Assembly: GCA_963811585.1 (NCBI GenBank)
Contig: CAWERR010000006.1
Coordinates: 372,001-436,000 of the forward strand
Direction of reading: 5' to 3'
DNA length: 64,000 bases
Source of the DNA: JACDHG01 sp963811585
GTDB lineage: Bacteria; Actinomycetota; Actinomycetes; Propionibacteriales; Nocardioidaceae
Shown: positions 22,841 to 31,349 of the stretch, piece by piece
How positions within the stretch are numbered: position 1 is the first letter of the stretch
How the letters are laid out: each line of letters opens with the position of its first letter
Made by a program: the position numbers and the translations under genes
Notes under the pieces: model-generated
Databases searched by the model: none
What the model was told of the DNA's origin: nothing
Seen by the model: only the letters and a program-made list of their open reading frames with translations

Positions 22841-22945
22841 CCGGAGGTCTCTTCCGCTCACTTTCGAGCCAGCGGCACCGGGACGGATAGCGCGATGCCA
22901 TCCGGTCCGTGATGACGGCACCGCTGCGAAGGAATACTCCCCTCC
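22841..22945 (-). promoter_or_regulatory. yybP-ykoY manganese riboswitch in the terC leader
   Basis: Read on the minus strand the leader has the family landmarks in order: GGAGGGGAGTA (5' side of P1 and the L1 loop), GCCGTCATCACGG (L3 side), and GAGCGGAAGAGACCTCC closing P1. This is the Mn2+-sensing yybP-ykoY aptamer, which commonly precedes TerC/Alx genes. The P1 3' strand CCTCC lies inside CCTCCGGAGA (22847 to 22838), which is fully complementary to TCTCCGGAGG (22798 to 22789) containing the terC ribosome site. So Mn2+ binding would free the site and switch translation on; that mechanism is inferred. Confidence 0.87.
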
Positions 22946-23012
22946 AACGACACCATTGTGTCAGAGGAAGGGGGGTCGACCCAAAACGGCGACGGTCCGT
23001 GGACAGGTGCGG

Positions 23013-23363
23013 TCAGTCCGCCGGCCGATGCTTCTTCGGCAGCTTGGACACCACAGCTAGGTAGGAGTCGTCGACGGCCTCACGCAGCTCGTCGTCGTCG
23101 ATGGATTTACCGAGGTCGAGAGAGTTCCAGCCCGAGCGACCGATGTAGGCGCTCGCGCGGGCGGCGTCGGGATGTCGGAGCAGCCACTCGTCTGCTTCGT
23201 CGCGGTTGGTCCCGCACTTGACGCCTACCGAGGCACTGTCCTCACTGCCCAGGAACGCGAAGATCTTGTCGTGCACCTTGACCACGAGGTCGCCCTCCCA
23301 CGGCTCGTCGAGCCAGGCACCAGGCTTCGCGAGGCAGTAGTCGCGGAGCTCGGCGGGGGTCAT
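23013..23363 (-). CDS. MmcQ/YjbR-family protein
   Basis: A 116-residue protein of the MmcQ/YjbR (double wing) fold. Typical blocks are LRDYCLAKPGAWLDEPWEGD, VVKVHDKIFAFLG, VGVKCGTNRDEADEWLLRHP, YIGRSGWNSLDL and DDELREAVDDSYLAVVSKLPKKHR. The family is called DNA-binding on structural grounds, but no function is proven. Its ATG overlaps the uvrB stop as ATGA, so it is translated after uvrB from the same message. Confidence 0.85.
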   Translation of the reverse strand: MTPAELRDYCLAKPGAWLDEPWEGDLVVKVHDKIFAFLGSEDSASVGVKCGTNRDEADEWLLRHPDAARASAYIGRSGWNSLDLGKSIDDDELREAVDDSYLAVVSKLPKKHRPAD

Positions 23364-25465
23364 CGAGCGCCGGCCTCCACCATCTGGCGCAGCTCCTTCT
23401 TGAGCTCGGAGATCTCGTCACGGATCCGCGCGGCAACTTCGAACTGAAGCTCGGCGGCAGCCGCGTGCATCTGGTCGGTGAGCTGCTGCACCAGGACCGC
23501 CAGGTCACTCGACGGCAGACCGGCCAGGTCGCGGGCATGCTTGCCTGCTGCCTTGCTCGACAAGCCGGGCACCGGTGCCTTGCCGCGCGACTGCTGTCGC
23601 CCGCCGCCACCCAGCAACTGCTCGGTGTCGGCGTCCTCGCGGGCCAGCATGTCGGTGATGTCGGCGATGCGCTTGCGCAGCGGCTGAGGGTCTACGCCCG
23701 CGGCCAGGTTGTAGGCGATCTGCTTGTCGCGGCGCCGGTTGGTCTCGTCGATGGCCTTCGCCATCGAGTCGGTGATCCGGTCGGCATACATGGTCACCTG
23801 GCCAGACACGTTTCGTGCGGCGCGCCCGATCGTCTGGATCAACGAGGTGCCCGAACGCAGGAAGCCCTCCTTGTCGGCATCGAGGATCGCCACCAGCGAG
23901 ACCTCGGGCAGGTCGAGCCCTTCGCGGAGCAGGTTGATGCCGACGAGCACGTCGTACTGCCCGAGCCGAAGCTCACGCAACAGCTCGATTCGCCGCAGGG
24001 TGTCGACCTCGCTGTGGAGGTAGCGAGTGCGGATGCCGTTCTCCAGCAGGTAGTCGGTGAGGTCCTCGGACATCTTCTTTGTCAGCGTCGTCACGAGCAC
24101 CCGCTCGTTGCGCTCGGTGCGTCCTTGGATGTCGCCGATGAGGTCGTCGATCTGGCCCTTGGTCGGCTTGACGACCACCTGCGGGTCGACCAACCCGGTA
24201 GGGCGGATGATCTGCTCGACGGTGCCGTCGACCTTCGACAGCTCGTAGGGTCCGGGAGTCGCCGAGAGGTAGACGGTCTGGCCGATCCGCTCGAGGAACT
24301 CCTCCCAGCGCAGTGGCCGGTTGTCCATCGCGCTCGGCAGCCGGAAGCCATGCTCTACCAGGGTGCGCTTGCGGGACATGTCGCCTTCGTACATGCCGCC
24401 GATCTGCGGGACGGTGACGTGGGACTCGTCGAGCACCAGCAGGAAGTCCTCGGGAAAGTAGTCGAGGAGGCAGTTGGGTGCGGAACCCGCAGACCGCCCG
24501 TCGGTGTGGCGGGAGTAGTTCTCGATCCCGGAGCAGGTGCCGATCTGCCGCATCATCTCGATGTCGTACGTCGTACGCATCCGCAGCCGCTGGGCCTCGA
24601 GCAGCTGACCCTGGCGCTCCAGCTCGGCGAGCCGCTCTCCCAGCTCCTCCTCGATGCTGTCGATCGCCCGCGCCATCCGCTCGGGAGCCGTGACGTAGTG
24701 GGTGGCGGCGCCGATGTAGGTCTCGGTCTCCTCGCTGATGACCTCACCCGTCACGGGATGCAGCGTCATCACCCGCTCGATCTCATCGCCGAAGAACTCC
24801 ACCCGCACGGCGAGCTCCTGATAGACGGGGAACACCTCGAGCGTGTCGCCGCGCACACGGAACGTGCCCCGGGTGCCGGCGAGGTCGTTGCGGGAGTACT
24901 GCACCTGGACGAGCTTGCGGAGCAGCGAGTCGCGGTCGACCTCGGCGCCGACCTTCACGTGCACCATCCGGTTGAGGTACTCGTCGGCGGAGCCCAGGCC
25001 GTAGATGCACGACACGGTGGACACGACGATCACGTCGCGCCGCGTCAGCAACGACCAGGTGGCGGAGTGGCGGAGCCGCTCGACCTCCTCGTTGATCGAG
25101 GAGTCCTTCTCGATGTAGGTGTCGGTCTGCGGGACGTACGCCTCGGGTTGGTAGTAGTCGTAGTAGGAGACGAAGTACTCGATGGCGTTGTTGGGGAACA
25201 GCTCGCGCAGCTCGTTGGCGAACTGGGCGGCCAGCGTCTTGTTCGGCAGCATGACGAGAGTTGGGCGCTGGGTGCGCTCGACGAGCCACGCCACGGTGGC
25301 GGTCTTGCCGGTGCCCGTCGCGCCGAGCAGGACCATGTTCTGCTCGCCTGCGTTGACCCTGCGCTCCAGCTCGTCGATCGCTGCGGGCTGGTCACCGGAC
25401 GGCGAGTAGTCGGAGACGACCTTGAACGGCGCCACGGTGCGGTGGAGATCTGCTGCTGGCCTCAT
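23360..25465 (-). CDS. uvrB: Excinuclease ABC subunit B
   Basis: UvrB verifies DNA damage and recruits UvrC. Intact, 701 residues from the ATG at 25465: RPAADLHRTVAPFKVVSDYSP then GDQPAAIDEL; Walker A LLGATGTGKTATVAW; the beta-hairpin FVSYYDYYQPEAYVP; DESHVTVPQIGGMY; the helicase motifs GTSLIQTIGRAARN; and a C-terminal UVR helix ending near the stop. I prefer this ATG over a GTG at 25495 because family proteins start with MRP. I see no LexA box in the short upstream region, unlike uvrA. It is co-translated with the YjbR gene. Confidence 0.97.
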   Translation of the reverse strand: MRPAADLHRTVAPFKVVSDYSPSGDQPAAIDELERRVNAGEQNMVLLGATGTGKTATVAWLVERTQRPTLVMLPNKTLAAQFANELRELFPNNAIEYFVSYYDYYQPEAYVPQTDTYIEKDSSINEEVERLRHSATWSLLTRRDVIVVSTVSCIYGLGSADEYLNRMVHVKVGAEVDRDSLLRKLVQVQYSRNDLAGTRGTFRVRGDTLEVFPVYQELAVRVEFFGDEIERVMTLHPVTGEVISEETETYIGAATHYVTAPERMARAIDSIEEELGERLAELERQGQLLEAQRLRMRTTYDIEMMRQIGTCSGIENYSRHTDGRSAGSAPNCLLDYFPEDFLLVLDESHVTVPQIGGMYEGDMSRKRTLVEHGFRLPSAMDNRPLRWEEFLERIGQTVYLSATPGPYELSKVDGTVEQIIRPTGLVDPQVVVKPTKGQIDDLIGDIQGRTERNERVLVTTLTKKMSEDLTDYLLENGIRTRYLHSEVDTLRRIELLRELRLGQYDVLVGINLLREGLDLPEVSLVAILDADKEGFLRSGTSLIQTIGRAARNVSGQVTMYADRITDSMAKAIDETNRRRDKQIAYNLAAGVDPQPLRKRIADITDMLAREDADTEQLLGGGGRQQSRGKAPVPGLSSKAAGKHARDLAGLPSSDLAVLVQQLTDQMHAAAAELQFEVAARIRDEISELKKELRQMVEAGAR

Positions 25466-25537
25466 GAGTTCGAGCCTACGGGTTCGCTCCGACACTCGGC
25501 CGTTTCGGTGATCGAGCTACCCGCTCTACGTGACCAG

Positions 25538-26155
25538 TCAGCGCGCTTGCACCCTGGGTGCGAGGGTAAGCGCGAGCGCCAGCACGGCTACCCCTACCAG
25601 GAGGCCGCCGAGTACGTCGCTGAGCCAGTGGTATCCGCTGAGCACGCTGCTTGCTCCAGCCAGCACCCCACCGCCAACACCGACCACGATCGCGACACCG
25701 CGCGCCCGACCACCCGCGTCGCCTAGTCCCGGCCGGAAGAGCGTCATCACGAGGAACGCCGTGAGACCGAGACACACGACCGAGGTGGCGGTGTGGCCCG
25801 ACGGGAAGTAGCCCGGGTAGTCCTCGGCGGGCTCGACTCCCGGCGGTCCGGGGCGGCCGACAAGCACCTTGGTCACCAGGACGACAAGGCTCATCGTCGC
25901 CACGGCGCCAGCGGCGAGGAGCACCGGCCAGACCCGCCACAGCCGCTGCGCGCAGACCAGGGCGGCAATCACGACGAGTGTCCCTGAAACCCCGAAGCTG
26001 CCGATGTTGGCGAGCGCGGCCCAGCGCGACTCGTTCGCATCCGGACCGACCGACTCGGCCACCGTCTCGTCGAGCTTCGTGACGAGGCCACCCGCGACCA
26101 CGTCGACAACCAGGAACCCGTACAGCACGCCGCAGCCGACGATCAGCAGCCGCAT
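25538..26155 (-). CDS. PAP2-family membrane phosphatase
   Basis: A 205-residue membrane protein with about five or six helices. The phosphatase triad is present: KVLVGRPGPP (KxxxxxRP), PSGHTAT, and SGYHWLSDVLGG (SxxxxHxxxD). The enzymes dephosphorylate lipid phosphates such as undecaprenyl pyrophosphate or phosphatidic acid at the membrane face; the substrate here is not known. The ATG shares a base with the stop of the glycosylase gene (TGATG), so it is translationally coupled to it and is last in the operon headed by the adenylation fusion. Confidence 0.85.
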   Translation of the reverse strand: MRLLIVGCGVLYGFLVVDVVAGGLVTKLDETVAESVGPDANESRWAALANIGSFGVSGTLVVIAALVCAQRLWRVWPVLLAAGAVATMSLVVLVTKVLVGRPGPPGVEPAEDYPGYFPSGHTATSVVCLGLTAFLVMTLFRPGLGDAGGRARGVAIVVGVGGGVLAGASSVLSGYHWLSDVLGGLLVGVAVLALALTLAPRVQAR

Positions 26156-27087
26156 CAGCGTGGCAGGTGTCGCCGTGGCGGCATCCGCGGCCCACGACGA
26201 GGCCGACCCGGCAGCCGCGTCGTCACGACGTGCTGCACGCGATAGCGATGGGGACGGTCACGCTCGAGCAGCTGTTCCATCTCCTCGTCGGAGATCGCCG
26301 CTCCGGTCAGCGCCCAGCCGACATGGGTGGCGATGTGGTAGTCGCCGAAGCTCACGGCGTCGGCGTCGCCGTGGGCGCGCTGGCGGACTTCGGCCGCCGT
26401 CCAGACGCCGATTCCCGGCAGAGACGTCAGCCGTCGCTCGACCTCGTCGGACGGCATACCGACGGTGCGCTCGAGCGCGTCGGAAACCCTGGCCGCGCGC
26501 ACGATTGGCTGCGACCGGGCGCCATCGATGTGACAGCGGAGCCACTCCCAGGACGGGATCTGCGTAAGTGCCTTGGGTGAGGGTGGGCAGCGCATCCGGC
26601 GCGACCCGCCGGGGCCGGGCGCCACCTGACCGAAGCGGCGCAACAGCAGGCGCCAACCCGTCCAGGCTTCCTCGCCGGTGACCTTCTGCTCGATGACGGC
26701 TGGCACCAACGCCTCGAGGACGCGCCGGGTGCGTACGACGCGCCAGTGCGGATTTCGATCCCATGCCGCCCGGACGCGAGGGTCGGCCGGCACGAAAGAG
26801 GTGACCTCGTCGGCCGCGCCGAGCAGCTCGGGTGCCTGTTCCAATGCCCAGGAGGCGCCACTCCCCCACGCCTCGAGCTCGATCGTCGCCAGTTGCGGTC
26901 GGGGCTGGATCCGCATCGTGGCAGGTCCATCAGGGGTGTGGCTGGCTCGCCACACCGTGCCGTCGGGGTCGCGCTGAAGCGCCGGATCACCCGCCCCGCG
27001 GCGCAGCGGCCGGAGTATGTCGAACGGGTCGCACGGCCAGTCCGGGCGCCACGTTCGGACTCCGGTGGTGGCGGGCGAGGTTGTCAC
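26155..27087 (-). CDS. DNA-3-methyladenine glycosylase, AlkA-like (HhH-GPD)
   Basis: Base-excision repair glycosylase of 310 residues. The helix-hairpin-helix and catalytic region reads LTSLPGIGVWTAAEVRQRA, then ADAVSFGDYHIATHVG, where the Asp after FG is the HhH-GPD catalytic position. Upstream blocks VLEALVPAVIEQKVTGEEAW and the N-terminal domain are typical of actinobacterial AlkA relatives that excise alkylated purines. The GTG at 27087 begins only four bases after the stop of the adenylation fusion, implying co-transcription from the same, possibly iron-controlled, promoter. Confidence 0.87.
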   Translation of the reverse strand: MTTSPATTGVRTWRPDWPCDPFDILRPLRRGAGDPALQRDPDGTVWRASHTPDGPATMRIQPRPQLATIELEAWGSGASWALEQAPELLGAADEVTSFVPADPRVRAAWDRNPHWRVVRTRRVLEALVPAVIEQKVTGEEAWTGWRLLLRRFGQVAPGPGGSRRMRCPPSPKALTQIPSWEWLRCHIDGARSQPIVRAARVSDALERTVGMPSDEVERRLTSLPGIGVWTAAEVRQRAHGDADAVSFGDYHIATHVGWALTGAAISDEEMEQLLERDRPHRYRVQHVVTTRLPGRPRRGPRMPPRRHLPR

Positions 27088-27091
27088 CTCG

Positions 27092-29710
27092 TCAGGCTAG
27101 TGCGGGTGCGGTTGCAGTACGTCGTCGAGATCGCCCGCGTCGCACCGTCCAACCGTTGTAGTGGCGTCCAGCAACCCACCACACGCCAATACCGACCGCG
27201 AGCGACGAGAGCAGCGCCCCCAGCGGCCACACAAACTCCAGATGCGGGTAGACCTGCCAGTGAGTCAGGTAGATGAACAGCGACGCGGACGCGAGCACTC
27301 CCAGCGGCCCGACCAGAACGGCCGGCACGAGCACGTTGCCACACCACACCAGCAGCAGGAGTCCTCCGATCACGGCGCCGTCACGCGCCACGTCCCCGAA
27401 GAACCCAGGCACAGTCACGAGGACGAGCGCGGCCACGAGCAGCCGCTGACCGGCAGTCGCGGCCTTGGCGGCAGCCCAGCCGAGCGCGAACGCCCAGAAG
27501 ACGTAGGCGACCGAGTGGATCCGGTCGGGACCCGAGCCCACGGAGACCACCTCGAATCGCAGCACGAGCGCGAATGCCACGAGACTGGTGGCGAACCAGA
27601 ACGGTGCGGCTCGTTCGAGCCGGTGGATGCGTGGGATGGCCAGCAGGGCCGCCAGACCGACCAAGGTGATCACCAGCGCTTCGACGTACCAGTAGTGCCA
27701 GCCGTCGCTCCAGCCATCGGGACCCAACACAGTGTGGAGCAGTACGACGCTCAAGGGCCCGTAGTCGTCCGTCAGCAATACAACGAGACCGATCCACACC
27801 ATGCTGGGCACGGCGATCCGGGCGACGCTCCTGGCCAGGTGCCTCAGCCGATCGACCCGGTCGTGATGGGCGAGGCTGAAGCGGGCGAAGTTGAAGCCGG
27901 CTACGCCCAGCAGCACGTGGGCACCACCCAGCACCATGAACAGGTTGGAGTGCGATCCCACGATCAGCACGATGGCCACCGCGCGCAACACTACGGTCAT
28001 CTCGATCCGCTGCCACCGAATACCCCGCAGCCACCTGCGTCGTCCGGCTGTCTCCACGACGGGTGCACGGAGTTGCTCGAGGGCGCCGACCGACATCGTG
28101 TGCCAGCCGGCGGGTAGCCGACCGATCAGCTGCTCGAGCCGGATCGACACCTCGACGTACGACAGCGAGTCGCCGCCGAGGCTGACGAACGTGGCCTCGT
28201 CTGTCACAGCCTCACATGCGAGCAGTTGGGCGTAGAGGGCCTGCACGGTGCCGGGGTCCGCTCCGGTTGCTTCTGGCGCGGTCGCGACTTGCGATGACGG
28301 TGCCTCCGCTGCAGCCGCCAAGATCGCCACGTAGTCAGGCTTCCCGCTGGTCATTCGCGGCAGTGTGTCGAGGAGCTGCACCTGCACGCGGGAGTCGGGC
28401 AGCACCCGAAGCTCCCGGACCACCTGCCGGATGTCTCGCTCCGTTGTGGCGTCGGCCAAGCGACGCTCCATCGCCACCACGAGGCGTTCGTCTGTACCGG
28501 TGCACGCGACGGGGTGGCCGGCCGCCAGCAGGCTCGCCTCGATGTCGTGCAGGTCGATGCGCCGTCCGAAGACCTTCAGGAACCGTGTGCGCCTCCCGAC
28601 CACTTCGAACAATCCGGCCCCGGTATGACGACCGAGGTCGCCGGTCCTGAGCCACTCGACCATACGACCGGCCGCGAGGTCAGCCGGCCCTTCGGCATAC
28701 CCAAGCATGACGTTAGGCCCGGAGTAGACCAGCTCGCCGACCTCGGGGTCGGGGTGGCCGGGGACGGGCTCGAGGGCGAGTGATCCGCCGGGGATGGCGC
28801 GGCCCACGGCATGCGGATACTCGGCGGCCAGGTCGGGTGGCAGGTAGGCCATCCGCGCGGTCGCCTCTGTCTGGCCGTACATCACGTAGAAGTCCCACCC
28901 GCGGCTGCGGCCGAGCTGCGAGTAGTGACGCACCCGCTCGGGAGGGAGGCGTCCACCCGCCTGGGTCACGCGACGAAGGCTCGGCAGTTCCATCGCGTCG
29001 AAGCCGACGCGCTCGAGCAGCTCGAAGGTGTAGGGAACTCCGGCGAGCGAGGTCGGCTCGGCGCGACCTAACAGCTCCCAGAAGCAGGGGTCGACCACGG
29101 AGAGATCGGTGAGGACGAGTGAGGCACCGCTGAGGAGATGGCTGTTCACGACCGACAAGCCGTAGCAGTAGTGCAGCGGCAGCGTCGTGAGGGCGCGGTC
29201 GGTGTGAGTGAGCCCGAGGTATTCGGCGATTGCCTCGGCGTTGGACTGGAGGTTGTCGTGGGAAAGTCGGACCAGCTTCGGCGACCCGGTGGAGCCCGAC
29301 GTCGTCAGCAGCAGCGCCAGCTCGGGGTGGAGCTCGTGGCGGCTGCCTGACCGGCGCTCGAGCAGGTGGGGACCGTCCGTCGTCGCGCCCGCGACCACGT
29401 CGGGGTCGTACGCCTCCACGAGCGCCGCGAGCGCCTCTGGGTGGTCACCAGGCGCAAGCAGGATGGGATGGCCGCTGGCCAGCGCGGCCAGGTAGGTGAC
29501 GAGCGGGTCGACGTCGTTGGCTCCGACCAGCAGGACGAGGCGCCGCGTTGTGCCGAGCTCGGCAGATCGGGACTCCACTCGGGAGGCCAGGTCGGCATAT
29601 GTGACCTGATCCGCTCCGACGAGCAGCGCTGTGCGATCGCCGTACGCCGCGAGGCTCGCTGCAAATGGGACCGCTGACCGCGTGGTCTGCGGTAGCGAGA
29701 GGATCGTCAC
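27092..29710 (-). CDS. Adenylation + carrier + membrane acyltransferase fusion protein
   Basis: One 872-residue polypeptide with three parts. Residues 1-465 are an acyl/aminoacyl-adenylating domain: TTSGSTGSPK (136-145), YGQTEA (279-284), TGDLG and SGKPDY with the catalytic Lys457. Residues 485-555 are a phosphopantetheine carrier with LGGDSLS and Ser515. Residues 570-860 are about ten membrane helices that begin RIEMTVVLRAVAIVLIVGSH, with Arg and His as in acyltransferase-3 proteins. It should load an acid on its own carrier arm and pass it to an acceptor across or in the membrane. A DtxR/IdeR-type iron box lies 14 bases upstream of the GTG start. Substrate and acceptor are unknown. A carrier-plus-transferase logic like Dlt is an analogy only. 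Confidence 0.8.
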   Translation of the reverse strand: MTILSLPQTTRSAVPFAASLAAYGDRTALLVGADQVTYADLASRVESRSAELGTTRRLVLLVGANDVDPLVTYLAALASGHPILLAPGDHPEALAALVEAYDPDVVAGATTDGPHLLERRSGSRHELHPELALLLTTSGSTGSPKLVRLSHDNLQSNAEAIAEYLGLTHTDRALTTLPLHYCYGLSVVNSHLLSGASLVLTDLSVVDPCFWELLGRAEPTSLAGVPYTFELLERVGFDAMELPSLRRVTQAGGRLPPERVRHYSQLGRSRGWDFYVMYGQTEATARMAYLPPDLAAEYPHAVGRAIPGGSLALEPVPGHPDPEVGELVYSGPNVMLGYAEGPADLAAGRMVEWLRTGDLGRHTGAGLFEVVGRRTRFLKVFGRRIDLHDIEASLLAAGHPVACTGTDERLVVAMERRLADATTERDIRQVVRELRVLPDSRVQVQLLDTLPRMTSGKPDYVAILAAAAEAPSSQVATAPEATGADPGTVQALYAQLLACEAVTDEATFVSLGGDSLSYVEVSIRLEQLIGRLPAGWHTMSVGALEQLRAPVVETAGRRRWLRGIRWQRIEMTVVLRAVAIVLIVGSHSNLFMVLGGAHVLLGVAGFNFARFSLAHHDRVDRLRHLARSVARIAVPSMVWIGLVVLLTDDYGPLSVVLLHTVLGPDGWSDGWHYWYVEALVITLVGLAALLAIPRIHRLERAAPFWFATSLVAFALVLRFEVVSVGSGPDRIHSVAYVFWAFALGWAAAKAATAGQRLLVAALVLVTVPGFFGDVARDGAVIGGLLLLVWCGNVLVPAVLVGPLGVLASASLFIYLTHWQVYPHLEFVWPLGALLSSLAVGIGVWWVAGRHYNGWTVRRGRSRRRTATAPALA

Positions 29711-29723
29711 GTGCGCACTTTAT

Positions 29724-29742
29724 TAGGTTAGCCTTACCAAAG
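29724..29742. promoter_or_regulatory. DtxR/IdeR iron box
   Basis: TTAGGTTAGCCTTACCAAA matches the 19-base IdeR/DtxR operator TTAGGTTAGSCTAACCTAA at 17 positions. It ends 14 bases from the GTG of the adenylation fusion, overlapping a likely -10 (TAACCT on the minus strand), so iron-loaded repressor would block transcription. The divergent ligase starts 86 bases away and might also be affected. Confidence 0.8.
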
Positions 29743-29827
29743 CCAGCCCAAGCCGTGTCTCGTTTGGCCGAGTCTTCTATGTATGGCGGGCCGCACGCCT
29801 GTCGGCGCGACCCGCCACACTGTGCGC

Positions 29828-31342
29828 ATGCTGCTCCACGACGTCGTCGCGGTGAGCGAGGAGGTCGCGTCCACTCGCTCCCGGTTGGCCAAGCGGGCGG
29901 CGATCGCCGCGCTGCTGCGACGGGCCGAGCCCGACGACATCGAGATCGTGGTGGCCTACCTCGCCGGCGAGCTGCGCCAGCGCCGCACCGGTGTCGGTTG
30001 GGCGGGTCTCGGCTTCCTGCCCGATCCCGCCGCCGAGCCGACGTTGACAGTGCAGGAGGTCGACGCCGCGTTCGCCGCCATCGCTGCCCTCGCCGGCACT
30101 GGCTCGTCACTGTCCCGGCGCGAGGCGGTCGCCCAGCTCTTCGGGGCAGGCACCGAGCCCGAGCAACGGTTCCTGCGCGGATTGGTGTCGGGCGAGATCC
30201 GGCAGGGCGCGTTAGACGCGGTGATGCTCGACGCAATCGCTGAGGCGAGTGAGACTCCCGCCGCCGCCGTCCGACGGGCGGCCATGCTCCGCGGAGCGTC
30301 CGGTCCGGTAGCGCAAGCCGCACTCAGCGGCGGGGCTGACGCCCTCGCCGCGTTCACCCTCACAGTGGGGGTGCCGGTCCGTCCCATGCTGGCCGCGACC
30401 GCACCCGACGTGGCGCAGGCGTTCGACAAGGTCGACGGTGCCGAGTGCTCGGTCGACGTCAAGCTCGACGGCATCCGCATCCAGGTGCACCGTGATGACG
30501 CTGTGGTGTCGATCTACACCCGAAGCCTCGACGACATCACCGCCCGACTCCCCGGTCTCGTCGACCACGTCCGCACGTTCCCAGCCGAGCGCTTCATCCT
30601 CGACGGTGAAGCGATCCTCGTCGACGACGAGGGGCGGCCACGGCCGTTCCAGGAGACCGCGTCGCGGACGTCCACCCAGCAGGCCGGCGACTCTGCAGAG
30701 CACCGGGTCGTGGCCTACTTCTTCGACTGCCTGCACATCGACGGCGACGACCTCATCGACATACCCCTGTCCGAGCGACTAGCGCGTCTCGACGCGCTCG
30801 TGCCCACTGAGTCGCGCGTGGCACGACTGACCACGGCTGACCCGGCAACGGCGCAGCAGTTCTTCGCCGATGCGGTCGCGGCCGGACAGGAAGGCGTGGT
30901 CGTCAAGTCAGCGTCGACGCCGTATGCCGCTGGTCGCCGCGGCGCCGGCTGGATCAAGGTCAAGCCGCGCCACACTCTCGACCTCGTGGTGCTGGCCGTC
31001 GAGTGGGGCAGCGGACGACGCCGTGGCTGGCTCTCCAACATCCACCTCGGTGCCCGCGACGGCGACGGCGGGTTCGTGATGCTGGGCAAGACGTTCAAGG
31101 GGATGACCGACGAGATGCTCACCTGGCAGACGGAGCGGTTCCTCGAGCTGGAGGAGTCACGCGACGGGCACGTCGTCCACCTCCGGCCGGAGCAGGTCGT
31201 GGAGATCGCGTTCGACGGGCTGCAGCGGTCGAGGCGCTATCCGGGTGGAGTTGCGCTTCGCTTCGCCAGGGTGCTGCGCTACCGCGACGACAAATCCGCC
31301 GCCGAAGCCGACACGATCGACGACGTTCAGGCCCTCATGTAG
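29828..31342 (+). CDS. ligB: ATP-dependent DNA ligase, actinobacterial LigB type
   Basis: ATP-dependent DNA ligase of 504 residues, close to the 507 of Mycobacterium tuberculosis LigB. The N-terminal alpha-helical domain is followed by the nucleotidyltransferase with motif I VKLDGIRIQVH (Lys212, the AMP acceptor), RFILDGEAILVD (motif IIIa region), VVKSASTPYAAGRRGAGWIK (motif IV/V) and the C-terminal OB fold with MLGKTFKGMTDEML. I choose the ATG at 29828 because the domain begins there; an upstream ATG at 29783 adds unlike residues. It is an accessory ligase, not the essential NAD-dependent one, presumably for repair. Confidence 0.92.
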   Translation: MLLHDVVAVSEEVASTRSRLAKRAAIAALLRRAEPDDIEIVVAYLAGELRQRRTGVGWAGLGFLPDPAAEPTLTVQEVDAAFAAIAALAGTGSSLSRREAVAQLFGAGTEPEQRFLRGLVSGEIRQGALDAVMLDAIAEASETPAAAVRRAAMLRGASGPVAQAALSGGADALAAFTLTVGVPVRPMLAATAPDVAQAFDKVDGAECSVDVKLDGIRIQVHRDDAVVSIYTRSLDDITARLPGLVDHVRTFPAERFILDGEAILVDDEGRPRPFQETASRTSTQQAGDSAEHRVVAYFFDCLHIDGDDLIDIPLSERLARLDALVPTESRVARLTTADPATAQQFFADAVAAGQEGVVVKSASTPYAAGRRGAGWIKVKPRHTLDLVVLAVEWGSGRRRGWLSNIHLGARDGDGGFVMLGKTFKGMTDEMLTWQTERFLELEESRDGHVVHLRPEQVVEIAFDGLQRSRRYPGGVALRFARVLRYRDDKSAAEADTIDDVQALM

Positions 31343-31349
31343 GGCTGCG

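Noticed and set aside
25466..25537. A possible LexA box before uvrB
   Set aside because: CGAAC elements are present but not as an inverted pair with a four-base spacer, so no SOS operator is supported here.
23465..25726. A 753-codon open frame on the plus strand
   Set aside because: It is the exact antisense of uvrB, which is intact and conserved; the long frame reflects high GC content.
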